From NCBI RefSeq assembly GCF_001517625.2, contig NZ_LN999827.1, positions 329,348 to 393,347 of the forward strand: a stretch of DNA of 64,000 nucleotides, read 5' to 3'. Source of the stretch: Clostridium sp. AT4. GTDB taxonomy: Bacteria; Bacillota; Clostridia; Lachnospirales; Lachnospiraceae. Made by a program: the position numbers and the translations under genes. The notes below the pieces were generated by a model. It made no database searches. It was not told the origin of the DNA and worked only from the letters and a program-made list of their open reading frames with translations. Positions within the stretch are counted from its first letter, which is position 1; each line of letters starts with the position of its first letter. Positions 16,636 through 25,557 of this stretch are shown here, in pieces.

Positions 16636-18135
16636 TTACAGGCAGCTTGCGTATGCAGCCTTTGCGCCTTCTGTATGAATCTTCTTTAAGTTTTCTGTAA
16701 CCTTGGCCTCCAGACCTTCGATCTGTGTCAAATCCTGATCCCACATTTTTTCATTGGTCAGAACAGCATGTACCAGCTCCTCCTCAGAATCATCCTTATG
16801 GTCGTAGTAGAATTCCAGTACCCAGCGGTCATCGCTTACGGTATACTCATTGCCGGCCGGACGCTTGCATACAAGACCTGCATCTGTAAGGGCCTGGATA
16901 TCATTGCTGTAAAATGCAATGTATGCAGCCAGAGACATGGTCAGGCACTCAGGCAGCCTGCCCTCTTCCTTGATGTACTCCAGGAAGGACGGCATATTTC
17001 TTGCCTTCCACTTGGAGGTAGAATTTAAGGAAATGCTCATCAGCTCATGGTTTACAAATGGATTATTGAAACGGTCAGATACAGCTGCTGCGAATTTTAA
17101 CAGGTCATCCTTGTCCAGAGGAAGGGTTGGGATCACCTCATCATAGAGCATCTTGTTCATGAAGCCCTTGATCACCTCATCGTTCATGCAGTCGCGGACA
17201 ATATCCTCGCCTGCCAGGTATGCGCCCAGAACAAAGCCAGTATGAGCGCCGTTTAAGATACGCACCTTTCTCTTCTTATATGGGCTCATATCAGGTGTTA
17301 CAAATACCTTGTCCATCAGTCCGGCCTTCTTAAATGGCAGAACATCATTTAACTTCTCGTCACCCTCGATTACCCAGACGCCGAATACCTCGCCAACGTC
17401 TGTCAGCGGATCCTCGTAGCCGTTCTTTGCATCCAGAGCCTTTACTTCCTCTGCATCACGGATACGGCCCGGAACGATACGGTCTACCAGGGAACCGCAG
17501 AAGGTGCAGTCCTCATTGACATACTTCTTAAATCCGTCCTCAAGTCCCCACTGCTCAATGTACTGATTTACGCACTTCAACAGCTCTTTGCCGTTGTTGT
17601 CGATCAGCTCGCAGGCCAGCATGATAATACCGGACTTTCCAGCCTGATAGCGATGATAGAGCACCTGTGTCAGCTTTGCAGGAAAGCTTGCAGGAGGGCA
17701 GTCATCCTTCTGGCAGGAAGGATCATACTGAATACCTGCCTCCGTCGTATTGGATACGATAATCTCAAGATCGTCGCTTGCGGCAACCTCCATCATCTTG
17801 TCATAGTCAGCCTTCTCATATGGATTTAAGCAGTTTGCAACGCTGGAAATCACACGCTTGTCGTCTACCTTCTGACCATTTTCACTTCCGCGCAGATACA
17901 GGGTGTACAGACCCTCCTGCTCGTTGATCATCTTTGCCAGACCCGGAGCAATGGGCTGTACCAGACAGCACTTTCCGTTCCATCCGGCCTTTTCATTTGC
18001 AAGATCAAACCAATAATCCACAAATGCACGAAGGAAGTTTCCCTCGCCGAACTGAAGGACCTTTACAGGGGCGTCCTCCAGGATATATCCGTCATAGCCG
18101 GATTTCTTCAACACATCATAATTTAAAAGTGCCAT
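16636..18135 (-). CDS. uxaB: Tagaturonate reductase (altronate oxidoreductase)
   Basis: About 499 aa enzyme of the mannitol dehydrogenase superfamily, reducing D-tagaturonate to D-altronate with NADH in galacturonate breakdown. The N-terminal dinucleotide-binding part shows VLQFGEGNFLRAFVDYWFD and VSNTTEAGIQYD; the C-terminal half has KKRKVRILNGAHTGFVLGAY with the Lys-x4-Asn-x2-His catalytic pattern of the superfamily. The frame is open 11 codons further upstream, but AAAGGAGAG sits before the ATG at 18135. No uxaC or canonical uxaA is adjacent; a split UxaA-type dehydratase lies 7 kb away. Transcribed alone, with its own terminator. Confidence 0.93.
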   Translation of the reverse strand: MALLNYDVLKKSGYDGYILEDAPVKVLQFGEGNFLRAFVDYWFDLANEKAGWNGKCCLVQPIAPGLAKMINEQEGLYTLYLRGSENGQKVDDKRVISSVANCLNPYEKADYDKMMEVAASDDLEIIVSNTTEAGIQYDPSCQKDDCPPASFPAKLTQVLYHRYQAGKSGIIMLACELIDNNGKELLKCVNQYIEQWGLEDGFKKYVNEDCTFCGSLVDRIVPGRIRDAEEVKALDAKNGYEDPLTDVGEVFGVWVIEGDEKLNDVLPFKKAGLMDKVFVTPDMSPYKKRKVRILNGAHTGFVLGAYLAGEDIVRDCMNDEVIKGFMNKMLYDEVIPTLPLDKDDLLKFAAAVSDRFNNPFVNHELMSISLNSTSKWKARNMPSFLEYIKEEGRLPECLTMSLAAYIAFYSNDIQALTDAGLVCKRPAGNEYTVSDDRWVLEFYYDHKDDSEEELVHAVLTNEKMWDQDLTQIEGLEAKVTENLKKIHTEGAKAAYASCL

Positions 18136-18367
18136 AATAAATGTTCTCTCCTTTCCTTTGTGAACCATCTTTGTACTTTATTTTACCACAGGTATTTACC
18201 CTTTTTAAATAGAAATATTTTATTTTGTAGAAAACATGAAAATTATAGCTGTATTTTTGTAAAATTTGTTGTGTTTCTCGGTATTGTGTATTTTTTATCA
18301 ATGTTACATTTTCTTACATGGCTCTTTCATAAGAAAACAGACAACTTTTCCGCTCTTTATAAATTTT

Positions 18368-18529
18368 TTAATGGCAAATCCGTTCCTCAGCCCAGCCACA
18401 GTCCATATAATGATTATAATAGGACGGCAGATCATCACCGTATATTTCTCTCAAATCCGGATTATTATCTGAATAATACTGTGCATCGAATACAAAGGAA
18501 ATATGTTCCGGTATGTCCGGTTCTTCATT
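18368..18529 (-). pseudogene. Relic of a YYxxxNPDL-type repeat protein
   Basis: A 53-codon open frame without a start codon reads as genuine protein: VFDAQYYSDNNPDLREIYGD, then DLPSYYNHYMDCGWAEER. This resembles the repeats of large secreted clostridial proteins (FDxxYYxxxNPDL...HYxxxGxxEGR). An in-frame TGA lies just upstream and no ribosome-binding site is present, so I call it a gene remnant. The rest of the 530-nt gap shows no coding evidence. Confidence 0.5.
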
Positions 18530-18553
18530 TCAAGCTTATGTCTGTACAGGCCT

Positions 18554-18582
18554 ATTATACCCCATTCATACCCCCAGGCCAA
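18554..18582 (-). promoter_or_regulatory. Candidate promoter reading towards uxaB
   Basis: Minus strand TTGGCC (18577-18582), 17 nt, TATAAT (18554-18559). It overlaps a CCCCC/GGGGG inverted repeat. It may be the promoter of the lost gene whose relic lies just downstream, or provide a long leader for uxaB. Confidence 0.4.
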
Positions 18583-18654
18583 GGGGGATATTAAGCTTGA
18601 GCATTTTTTGAGTAAAAGGTGTACGCCCTAATAAATATTTGAGTACAAAAAACG

Positions 18655-18687
18655 AAAAAAGCCCCGGAAACACCAAGTTTCCAGGAC
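18655..18687 (-). terminator. Terminator of the rpsF-ssb-rpsR operon
   Basis: Minus-strand stem GTCCTGGAAAC-TTGGT-GTTTCCGGGGC (18661-18687) followed by TTTTTT, 15 nt after the rpsR stop. Confidence 0.9.
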
Positions 18688-18702
18688 TTTCCCATGTCAA
18701 AA

Positions 18703-18972
18703 TTATTCACATGTATAAGGCATTAAAGCGATGTGGCGTGCGCGCTTGATAGCTACAGTTAAAGCTCTCTGGTGCTTTGCGCAGTTACCAGTGATACGAC
18801 GGGGAAGGATTTTTCCTCTCTCGGATACGTATCTCTTCAGCTTGTTTACATCCTTATAGTCAATTACGCCATTCTTGTCGCCGCAGAATACGCAGACTTT
18901 CTTTCTTCTGCGCATACCGCCCGGTCTTCTCATCTTAGCGCCCTCTGGTCTTTCAGTCTTATTAAATGCCAT
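18703..18972 (-). CDS. rpsR: 30S ribosomal protein S18
   Basis: 89 aa, normal length. The basic N-terminus, [20 protein letters not shown] and [20 protein letters not shown] are diagnostic of S18. The CVFC motif indicates the cysteine-containing type associated with zinc. It is the last gene of rpsF-ssb-rpsR, and S6 and S18 bind each other in the ribosome. Confidence 0.98.
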   Translation of the reverse strand: MAFNKTERPEGAKMRRPGGMRRRKKVCVFCGDKNGVIDYKDVNKLKRYVSERGKILPRRITGNCAKHQRALTVAIKRARHIALMPYTCE

Positions 18973-19014
18973 TGGTGTTGTCCTCCTTTATTATTCACCG
19001 TGAAGAATCCCGGT

Positions 19015-19491
19015 CTAGTTGAATGGAAGTCCTTCGTCCTCAACTCCGTCCGGAATATTCATAAACCCATCACCAATCGCGCTGGCAGGAGCCGGTCTCT
19101 GAGAAGGCGCAGACTGTCCGTAACCGGACTGTCCATATCCGCCCATATCAGAAGCCGCACCCTTACTGTCCGCGAACTCCTGGTCATCTAAGATGACCTC
19201 GGTGGTGTATACCTTTTGACCGTCCTTATTTACATAGCTTCCTGTCTGGATACGTCCGGATACAAGAACACGCATGCCCTGGCGGAAATACCGCTCTGCA
19301 AACTCGCCTGCACGGTCAAATGCCACACAGTTGATAAAATCTGCAGTCTGCTCGGAGTTTCCATCCTGATTTCTGCGGCCTCTTCTGTCCACTGCGAGAG
19401 TGTATCTGGCAATCGCCATGGAACGCTCTCCCTGGGAATATCTTACTTCCGGATCTCTTGTCAATCTGCCCATTAAGATAACTCTGTTCAT
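19015..19491 (-). CDS. ssb: Single-stranded DNA-binding protein
   Basis: 158 aa. OB-fold start MNRVILMGRLTRDPEVRYSQ, internal TADFINCVAFDRAGEFAERY and GRIQTGSYVNKDGQ, then a Gly/Gln-rich linker and the acidic tip DEGLPFN that recruits repair partners. Start chosen at the ATG at 19491 after AAAAGGAAG; the frame extends seven codons further upstream. The gene lies between rpsF and rpsR, the standard Firmicutes order. Confidence 0.97.
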   Translation of the reverse strand: MNRVILMGRLTRDPEVRYSQGERSMAIARYTLAVDRRGRRNQDGNSEQTADFINCVAFDRAGEFAERYFRQGMRVLVSGRIQTGSYVNKDGQKVYTTEVILDDQEFADSKGAASDMGGYGQSGYGQSAPSQRPAPASAIGDGFMNIPDGVEDEGLPFN

Positions 19492-19538
19492 ACGGTCACA
19501 CTTCCTTTTCAATTCCGCTTAAGCGGTCTGGGTATCTC

Positions 19539-19826
19539 TTATGCCTCAGCCTTAACGCATAAGTATCTGATCACTGGTTCCATAATACGAACGTGAGCTT
19601 CTACTTCGTTCGGGCATACAGAATCAGACTCGAACTGGATGAAGTAGTAGTAAGCCTCATGCATCTTCTGGATCTCGTATGCAAGTCTCTTCTTACCCCA
19701 CTCATCTACGTTAGTTACAGTACCGCCGAAACGGGTGATGTAACCCTTTACCTTCTCGAGTGCTGCTGCGCGCTCTTCGTCTTCAAGCTTCACATTCAGA
19801 ACAACGGTTAATTCGTACTTGTTCAT
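19539..19826 (-). CDS. rpsF: 30S ribosomal protein S6
   Basis: 95 aa. MNKYELTVVLNVKLEDEERA, RFGGTVTNVDEWGKKRLAYE and the end EPVIRYLCVKAEA are typical of S6. First gene of the operon, with AAGGAGGTAAAGCAAG ahead of the ATG. The 47-nt gap to ssb has no terminator. Confidence 0.98.
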   Translation of the reverse strand: MNKYELTVVLNVKLEDEERAAALEKVKGYITRFGGTVTNVDEWGKKRLAYEIQKMHEAYYYFIQFESDSVCPNEVEAHVRIMEPVIRYLCVKAEA

Positions 19827-19902
19827 CTTGCTTTACCTCCTTGTGGTCTCTGGCCCCTGCTTTCAGTTTCAGGAGCAAGGATTTAATATGTCACGAATAG
19901 TT

Positions 19903-19931
19903 ATTCTACCAAAGGTTTTGCTTAAATGCAA
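19903..19931 (-). promoter_or_regulatory. Promoter of rpsF-ssb-rpsR
   Basis: Minus strand TTGCAT (19926-19931), 17 nt, TAGAAT (19903-19908), about 77 nt ahead of the rpsF start; the leader could hold an S6:S18 binding structure, which I could not establish. Confidence 0.6.
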
Positions 19932-19949
19932 GCCCTTTTTTCGCTTTTT

Positions 19950-20165
19950 TCATGGGTTTGTGGACATTTCTCCGCCGCTCTTTTTCAGGCCTCTGGTATT
20001 CTTCTCCACCATCCTCCTGGCCACCATGATCTGATGGCCGCAGCCAGTGCATTTTAAGCGGAAATCCGCCCCCACCCGCAGGATCTCCCATTCGCTGCTG
20101 CCGCAGGGATGAGGCTTTTTAAGCTTCACAATGTCTCCCACCTGGTAATCTGGTTTTTCAGTCAT
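19950..20165 (-). CDS. DUF951 family protein
   Basis: 71 aa small protein widespread in Firmicutes, function unknown. The core VGDIVKLKKPHPCGSSEWEI and FRLKCTGCGHQIMVARR fits DUF951; three cysteines and a histidine suggest metal binding. Start taken at the ATG at 20165 after AAAAAGGGAGAG; the longer frame overlaps the next gene. It lies between the aldo/keto reductase and the rpsF promoter. Confidence 0.88.
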   Translation of the reverse strand: MTEKPDYQVGDIVKLKKPHPCGSSEWEILRVGADFRLKCTGCGHQIMVARRMVEKNTRGLKKSGGEMSTNP

Positions 20166-20217
20166 AATCCGCTCTCCCTTTTTTATTCCTCTGCCCTTGT
20201 CCCTATTCTGCCTGTTC

Positions 20218-21213
20218 TTAGGAATCTGCCAGAATACGGTCAATGGCCTCCTGTTCCTCTTTTGTAAATACTGGTCCGTCCAGAGCCTTTATATTGTCCT
20301 CCAGCTGGGCGACGCTGCTGGCGCCGATGAGAACGCTGGTCACTTCCTTTCTGCGAAGGATCCAGGAAAGAGCCATCTGAGCCAGACTCTGACCACGATT
20401 TTCTGCCATCTCATTTAACGCGCGGATTTTTTCCAGGCGTTCTGGCGTGAGGTAGCGCCCTCCTACTGTGGTGTTGCTGCGTGACGCTCTGGAGCCCTCA
20501 GGAATCCCCTTTAAATACCGTCCCGTCAAAGCTCCCTGAGCCAATGGGCTGTAGCAGATGCATCCGACTCCTTCCCGATCCAGAACCTCAAAAAGCCCAT
20601 CTTCGCACCAGCGCTCGAACATATTGTAGCGGGGCTGATGAAGCAGACACGGGGTCTTATTTTCCTTTAAAATGGCAATGGCCCGCTCTGCTTCCTCTGC
20701 CTCATAATTGGAAATTCCCACATAAAGGGCCTTTCCCTGGCGCACCATATCGGAAAGAGCGCCCATGGTTTCCTCTAAAGGAGTATACGGATCCGGACGG
20801 TGATGGTAAAATACATCCACGTAGTCAAGGCCCATGCGCTTTAAGCTGGCGTCCAGACTGGACATCAGGTATTTGCGGGATCCCCAGTTACCGTAAGGAC
20901 CGGGCCAGCAGTCATAACCGGCCTTGGTGGAAATAAACAGCTGGTCTCTGTAGGAAGCCAGATCGGATGCCAGAACGGCTCCAAAATTTTCCTCCGCCTT
21001 TCCTCTGGCCGGAGCGCCGTAATTATTTGCAAGGTCAAAATGAGTAATCCCAAGATCAAAGGCCCGAAGAAGGATCTCTCTCTGCTCCTCCAGAGGCTTT
21101 TCCAGTCCAAAATTCTGCCACAGCCCCAGAGAAATCTCCGGAAGCAGTACGCCGCTTCTTCCGCTGCGTCTGTATTTCATATGGTCATATCTGTTTTCTG
21201 CTGCCTGATACAT
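20218..21213 (-). CDS. Aldo/keto reductase, YghZ/GpaR-like
   Basis: 331 aa NADPH-dependent reductase. The catalytic tetrad is visible: Asp in THFDLANNYG, its Tyr, Lys in FISTKAGYD, and His in VFYHHRPDP. Lacking the first loop changes of sugar reductases, it resembles YghZ (L-glyceraldehyde-3-phosphate reductase), with the CWPGPYGNWGSRKYL segment typical of that group. C-terminal cofactor segment VLIGASSVAQLEDNIKAL. AGAGGAGG lies before the ATG. It follows the sirtuin gene by 14 nt and is probably co-transcribed. Confidence 0.9.
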   Translation of the reverse strand: MYQAAENRYDHMKYRRSGRSGVLLPEISLGLWQNFGLEKPLEEQREILLRAFDLGITHFDLANNYGAPARGKAEENFGAVLASDLASYRDQLFISTKAGYDCWPGPYGNWGSRKYLMSSLDASLKRMGLDYVDVFYHHRPDPYTPLEETMGALSDMVRQGKALYVGISNYEAEEAERAIAILKENKTPCLLHQPRYNMFERWCEDGLFEVLDREGVGCICYSPLAQGALTGRYLKGIPEGSRASRSNTTVGGRYLTPERLEKIRALNEMAENRGQSLAQMALSWILRRKEVTSVLIGASSVAQLEDNIKALDGPVFTKEEQEAIDRILADS

Positions 21214-21227
21214 AATTATTTCCTCCT

Positions 21228-21956
21228 CTATCTGATACCGGCCACGGCTCCTAAGACCTGGCCGATACTGTCGTTAATGATCAAATCTGCCTGGGAATCT
21301 CTGGGAGTGGCAGAACGGTTGATAAGCACAAGTTTCTTTCCTCTATAATAGTCAATCAGGCCGGCAGCCGGATAGACTGCCAGAGACGTACCGCCCACGA
21401 TCAGCAGATCTGCTTTTGAAATGTGCTCGATAGAGCGGCGCAGAACCGTATCATCCAGTCCCTCTTCATACAGAACCACATCCGGTTTGACTGTGCCGCC
21501 GCAGGTGCATCTGGGAACACCTTCACTGTTCGTTATATAATCCAGATCATAAAACTGTCCGCAGCGGGTGCAGTAATTTCGGTGTACGGAGCCATGCAGC
21601 TCCAGCACCTCCCTGCTTCCTGCCATCTGATGAAGCCCGTCAATATTCTGGGTAATAACAGCCTTTACCTTCCCCTCCTGCTCCAGCTTTGCAAGCGCTC
21701 TGTGGGCGTCATTGGGTACAGCCTCTTTATAAATCATCCTGTCTTTATAAAAACGGTAGAACTCCTCCGTATTCTTCATATAAAAGCTGTGGCTGATGAT
21801 TGTTTCCGGAGGGTACTTATACTTCTGACGATACAGCCCGTCCTCGCTCCGAAAGTCCGGAATTTTGCTCTCAGTAGAAACACCAGCACCTCCAAAGAAA
21901 ACTATATATTGGCTTTCCTGAATCCACTCCTTTAACTGCTGCCATTTTTCATCCAT
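21228..21956 (-). CDS. cobB: NAD-dependent protein deacylase (sirtuin)
   Basis: 242 aa sirtuin that removes acyl groups from lysine using NAD. Motifs in order: FFGGAGVSTESKIPDFRSED (NAD binding), TQNIDGLHQMAGS, LHGSVHRNYCTRCGQ (catalytic His, first zinc pair), CTCGGTVKPDVVLYEE (second zinc pair), GTSLAVYPAAG. Start at the ATG at 21956 after AAAGGAGG; the upstream open frame of 54 codons lacks homology. Close spacing to the aldo/keto reductase suggests one transcript. Confidence 0.95.
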   Translation of the reverse strand: MDEKWQQLKEWIQESQYIVFFGGAGVSTESKIPDFRSEDGLYRQKYKYPPETIISHSFYMKNTEEFYRFYKDRMIYKEAVPNDAHRALAKLEQEGKVKAVITQNIDGLHQMAGSREVLELHGSVHRNYCTRCGQFYDLDYITNSEGVPRCTCGGTVKPDVVLYEEGLDDTVLRRSIEHISKADLLIVGGTSLAVYPAAGLIDYYRGKKLVLINRSATPRDSQADLIINDSIGQVLGAVAGIR

Positions 21957-22109
21957 GAGTTTTCCTCCTTTGCCGGATTTTGAACCTATTATAGCACGGG
22001 TTTCGTTTAGATTCACTATGAAAAACAAAATTGCTCCCATCCGTTTACTTATACTTCCTCTGATGATATGATAAAAGAAATTAAACATTCGATCCCGGAG
22101 ATAACATAC

Positions 22110-22775
22110 ATGAGCCAAATCAGAAGAATTACTACAATCAAACAGCAGGTATATGAGATATTAAGAGATGATATCTGCAGCGGCGTCTATGCGCCAGGAC
22201 AGCAGATCCAGGAAACAGAGCTGTCAAAAAAACTGGAGATTTCCCGCAGCCCCATCCGTGAAGCCCTGCGCCAGCTGGTATCCGAAGGACTTGCCGTAGA
22301 ATATCCCAACCGGGGCGTATTTGTAAAAACCTACACTCCAAAGGATATTGAAGATGTGTTCGATTTGCGGATCCTGCTGGAAAGCTATGCCATTATGCGT
22401 TCCGGAAACTGTCTGACCTTAGAAAAACACCATGAATTAAACGACTGCATGGAACGCTTAAAAACCTATCACAGCCAGGACGATATACAGCGTTATGTGG
22501 AAGAGGACACTCTGCTTCACCAGCTTTTGATCCAGCTCAGCGGAAATAATCTGGTAATCAGTACCTATGAACGCGTCTACGCCATGGTTCAGCGGTTCCG
22601 CATCTATTCCTTAAAAAGCCGGAAGCGTTTTGACGATTCCCTGACCGAGCATATACAGATTATCCAAAATGTACTGGCCGGAAATGTCAAAGAGGCAGAC
22701 CGGATCAATCGGGAACACCTGCTTCTTGCAAAGGATGCCATTATCGTATATCTGGACCAGATGCATCAGGATTGA
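22110..22775 (+). CDS. GntR-family (FCD) transcriptional regulator
   Basis: About 221 aa. Winged-helix part: QQVYEILRDDICSGVYAPGQ, SRSPIREALRQLVSEGL and EYPNRGVFVKTY. The C-terminal FCD helical domain (DVFDLRILLESYAIM, EEDTLLHQLLIQLSGNN, LTEHIQII, REHLLLAKDA) carries the Asp and three His that bind metal and ligand. CCGGAG lies before the ATG at 22110; an ATG at 22068 is possible. It converges on the sugar-acid operon ending with gntP, so it is the likely regulator of that operon, sensing a sugar acid. Confidence 0.9.
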   Translation: MSQIRRITTIKQQVYEILRDDICSGVYAPGQQIQETELSKKLEISRSPIREALRQLVSEGLAVEYPNRGVFVKTYTPKDIEDVFDLRILLESYAIMRSGNCLTLEKHHELNDCMERLKTYHSQDDIQRYVEEDTLLHQLLIQLSGNNLVISTYERVYAMVQRFRIYSLKSRKRFDDSLTEHIQIIQNVLAGNVKEADRINREHLLLAKDAIIVYLDQMHQD

Positions 22776-22810
22776 TGTATTTCCATACAAAGACAGCCGG
22801 CGCACCCGCA

Positions 22811-22854
22811 AAAAAAGAGCCATCTCCCAAATTAGAAGAGACAGCTCTTTTTTC
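22811..22854. terminator. Bidirectional terminator between GntR gene and gntP
   Basis: A-run, stem AAGAGC...GCTCTT with inner pairing ATCTC/GAGAC, and a T-run (22848-22853). It serves both the plus-strand regulator and the minus-strand operon. Confidence 0.8.
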
Positions 22855-22884
22855 ATATCATATCACAGTCCTGCATTCTTCCCA

Positions 22885-24339
22885 TCAATGGATAAAGATA
22901 GACAGGATGCAGAAAATAGCTGAACCAAATGCCGGAACCAGAATAGATCCAATCGTCCATGTCTTTAAGCTGGTCTTGATATCCATACCGGAGAAATTGG
23001 TTACAACGTGGAAATAGGAATCGTTTAAGTAGCTTGGGCACATGGTTGTCAGACAAAGTGACAGTGCTGCAAGATACGGATTGATATTCAGTGTGCTGAT
23101 CATCGGGGCAATAATCGCGGAGCCTGTAATCATAGCTGTAGTTCCGGAGCCCTGCGGGAAACGCATGATGACACCAATGATGATCGGTACTAAAATACCT
23201 GGAACTCCCGCTGCAACGATTGCGTCTGCCATCATCTTTGCTGCGCCTGTCGCATTGATAACTGCGCCAAGGGCACCGCCTGCTGCTGTGATGAATACGA
23301 TAGGACCTGCATCACGACAGGCTTCCTGCATCAGATCCACACAGGTCTTGCGGTCATATTCCGCACACAGAAGGAATGCGCCCATGCAGAGGGAAATAAA
23401 CAGCGCCATAACCGGCTGTCCGAGGAATTTCACACACTCTGCAAATGCAGTTCCCTGAAGCGCTCCAATCTGTCCTACCAGAGTGTTGGCAAAGATCAGA
23501 ACAATGGGTACTAATAAGGTGGCAAAGGATAAAAATGCACTGGGAAGCTTCTCAGCAGCCAGCAGATCTGCAAAATCCTCTGTAGCAAGATCTTCATTGC
23601 GGCTCTGTTTTTCCTGAATGCGGTCAAGAACCTTTAACTGGCCCTCACTGTACTTGGAACGGTCGATCTCATAAGGCACAACCAGATCCGGGTATTTCTT
23701 TCCAAAATAACGGAAAAGAAATACAGAAAAGATAAACAGGGGAACAGAAATCAGGATACCAAAAATGATATACATTCCCAGATCCAGATTATAACCATTT
23801 TCCTGGAAAGTTCCTACAACTGCCAGAGGACCCGGTGTAGGCGGAACCATAAAGTGGGTAATGTAAAGTCCCATACCAAGAATGCCGCCCAGCCAAACCA
23901 TGGATTTCTTGGTAAGGCGTGAAAACTCTTTTGCCAGAGAGGACAGGATAACGAAACCGGAATCGCAGAATACGGGAATGGAAACTACGAAGCCTGTAAA
24001 TCCAAGAACCACATCGCAGTTCTTTACACCGACCATTTTAAGGATTGTCAGAGCCATACGCTTGGCAGCGCCGCTCTTCTCAAGGAAAATTCCCATGATA
24101 CAGCCAAAGCCGATTACAACGCCGATACTTGCCATAGTGTTTCCAAAGCCCTTGGTAACGGTGCTTACACATTCGGTCAGGGTCGCAACTGTGGCTCCCT
24201 CCGGACCAAATGGCATTGCAAGAACCGCAATCAGGATTGCCGAGATGATCAGTGACGGAAATGCATGCATTTTTGTAAAAATGATCAGTACCATCATAAC
24301 GACAATACCGATTGCCATAGCTAATACAGGATTCAGCAT
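22885..24339 (-). CDS. GntP-family sugar-acid:proton symporter
   Basis: 484 aa with about 12-14 hydrophobic helices. Family segments: IGVVIGFGCIMGIFLEKSGA, GFVVSIPVFCDSGFVILSSL, THFMVPPTPGPLAVVGTF, MRFPQGSGTTAMITGSAIIA and MCPSYLNDSYFHVVTNFSGM. GntP proteins import gluconate and related aldonates or hydroxy acids. It is the last gene of an operon with a LarA-like epimerase and a split UxaA-type dehydratase, pointing to a C6 or similar sugar acid as substrate. TAAGGGGGTAATTATT precedes the ATG. Confidence 0.93.
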   Translation of the reverse strand: MLNPVLAMAIGIVVMMVLIIFTKMHAFPSLIISAILIAVLAMPFGPEGATVATLTECVSTVTKGFGNTMASIGVVIGFGCIMGIFLEKSGAAKRMALTILKMVGVKNCDVVLGFTGFVVSIPVFCDSGFVILSSLAKEFSRLTKKSMVWLGGILGMGLYITHFMVPPTPGPLAVVGTFQENGYNLDLGMYIIFGILISVPLFIFSVFLFRYFGKKYPDLVVPYEIDRSKYSEGQLKVLDRIQEKQSRNEDLATEDFADLLAAEKLPSAFLSFATLLVPIVLIFANTLVGQIGALQGTAFAECVKFLGQPVMALFISLCMGAFLLCAEYDRKTCVDLMQEACRDAGPIVFITAAGGALGAVINATGAAKMMADAIVAAGVPGILVPIIIGVIMRFPQGSGTTAMITGSAIIAPMISTLNINPYLAALSLCLTTMCPSYLNDSYFHVVTNFSGMDIKTSLKTWTIGSILVPAFGSAIFCILSIFIH

Positions 24340-24375
24340 AAATAATTACCCCCTTACATGATTAAACCCCAAATA

Positions 24376-25557
24376 TCAGATTACAGGACCCAGGCAGAAA
24401 ATATCCATGGATCCGTAATAGCCCAGTGCCTCGTTCTTTGTCATTTTTCCTGAAAGAACATCCAGCATCAGACGGAAGGCCTCTTCTCCTACCTCCTCGA
24501 TCGTCTTTTCCCCCTGAATGATCCGTCCTGCATTCAGATCCATATCGTGCTGCATCCGCTCATATGTATGAGGATTGCCGCAGATCTTGATTACAGGCAT
24601 GGACGGAAAGCCCTGAGGTGCTCCTCTTCCAGTGGAGAACATCATAAACTGCGCTCCCGTGGCCGCCATTCCGGTCAGAATCTCCGGTTCCCGTCCCGGA
24701 GCATCCTTGATCCACAGCCCCTTCTGTCCGTCTACCCGGTCACAATATTCTAAAACTCCCTGGATCGGCCGATGGCCGGATTTTACGATCGCTCCCAGGC
24801 TCTTTTCCTCAATACTGGAAAGTCCTCCTGCAATATTGCCCGGTGTAGGCTGACCGCCTCTCATATCCTCTCCTACAGATTTAGCCCGTTTTTCCATCCG
24901 ATCTACGATTTCATAGATTTTCTGGCCTATGGGGCCGTTTTCTCCGCCTACTGCCCGTTTAGCAAGAATGTGCTCGCCGCCTAAGAATTCTGTGGTTTCC
25001 CCAAATACCACAGTTGCTCCCAGGTCTACCAGCTTATCTGCCACATAACCAATCACGCAGTTGGAAGCCATACCGGAGGTAGTATCGGAAGCACCGCATT
25101 TAATTGCCATGACTACCTCAGAAATATCAACCGTTTCCCTCTGCAGTCCGGAAATCTCCTGAACCAGTCTCTGAGCCGCATCAATTCCGGCCTGGATTGC
25201 CCTGGAGGTTCCTCCCAGCTCCTGGATCCGGATAATCTCTACCGGTTTTCCGGCTGCCCGTATTTCTTCCACCATCCGCTCGTGGTCTGTTCCCTCACAG
25301 CCCAGGCTGACGATCAGCGCCGCTCCCACATTGGGGCTCTGTCCCAGATTGGAAAGGGTGTCCGTCACTCTCTTTAAGTCAATGGGAAGCTGGCAGCAGC
25401 CCTGATGATGAAAATATCCGATGGTTCCCTGCACCTGACGGCAGATTGCCTGGCCTACGTCATTAGCACAGATAACGCTGGGGATCACAGCTACCAGATT
25501 GCGGGCGCCAACCTTTCCATTGGCTCTCCGATATCCCTGAAATGTATATTCGCTCAT
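24376..25557 (-). CDS. UxaA/GarD-type sugar-acid dehydratase, large subunit
   Basis: 393 aa, matching the main catalytic part of altronate/galactarate dehydratases: GARNLVAVIPSVICANDVGQ, FHHQGCCQL, IVSLGCEGTDHE, KCGASDTTSGMASNCVIGY, GGEHILAKRAV and FSTGRGAPQGFPSMPVIKIC. The N-terminal SAF domain is a separate gene upstream, overlapping by 4 nt. The split layout also occurs in sulfolactate sulfo-lyase (SuyAB), so a sulfo-acid is an alternative substrate; the GntP permease and LarA homologue favour an aldonate or altronate-like acid. Conserved cysteines suggest an iron-sulfur or metal site. Confidence 0.88.
   Translation of the reverse strand: MSEYTFQGYRRANGKVGARNLVAVIPSVICANDVGQAICRQVQGTIGYFHHQGCCQLPIDLKRVTDTLSNLGQSPNVGAALIVSLGCEGTDHERMVEEIRAAGKPVEIIRIQELGGTSRAIQAGIDAAQRLVQEISGLQRETVDISEVVMAIKCGASDTTSGMASNCVIGYVADKLVDLGATVVFGETTEFLGGEHILAKRAVGGENGPIGQKIYEIVDRMEKRAKSVGEDMRGGQPTPGNIAGGLSSIEEKSLGAIVKSGHRPIQGVLEYCDRVDGQKGLWIKDAPGREPEILTGMAATGAQFMMFSTGRGAPQGFPSMPVIKICGNPHTYERMQHDMDLNAGRIIQGEKTIEEVGEEAFRLMLDVLSGKMTKNEALGYYGSMDIFCLGPVI

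Noticed and set aside
18160-18594. 144-codon plus-strand frame
   Set aside because: Antisense to a repeat-protein relic on the minus strand; Tyr/His-rich with no family features and no ribosome-binding site.
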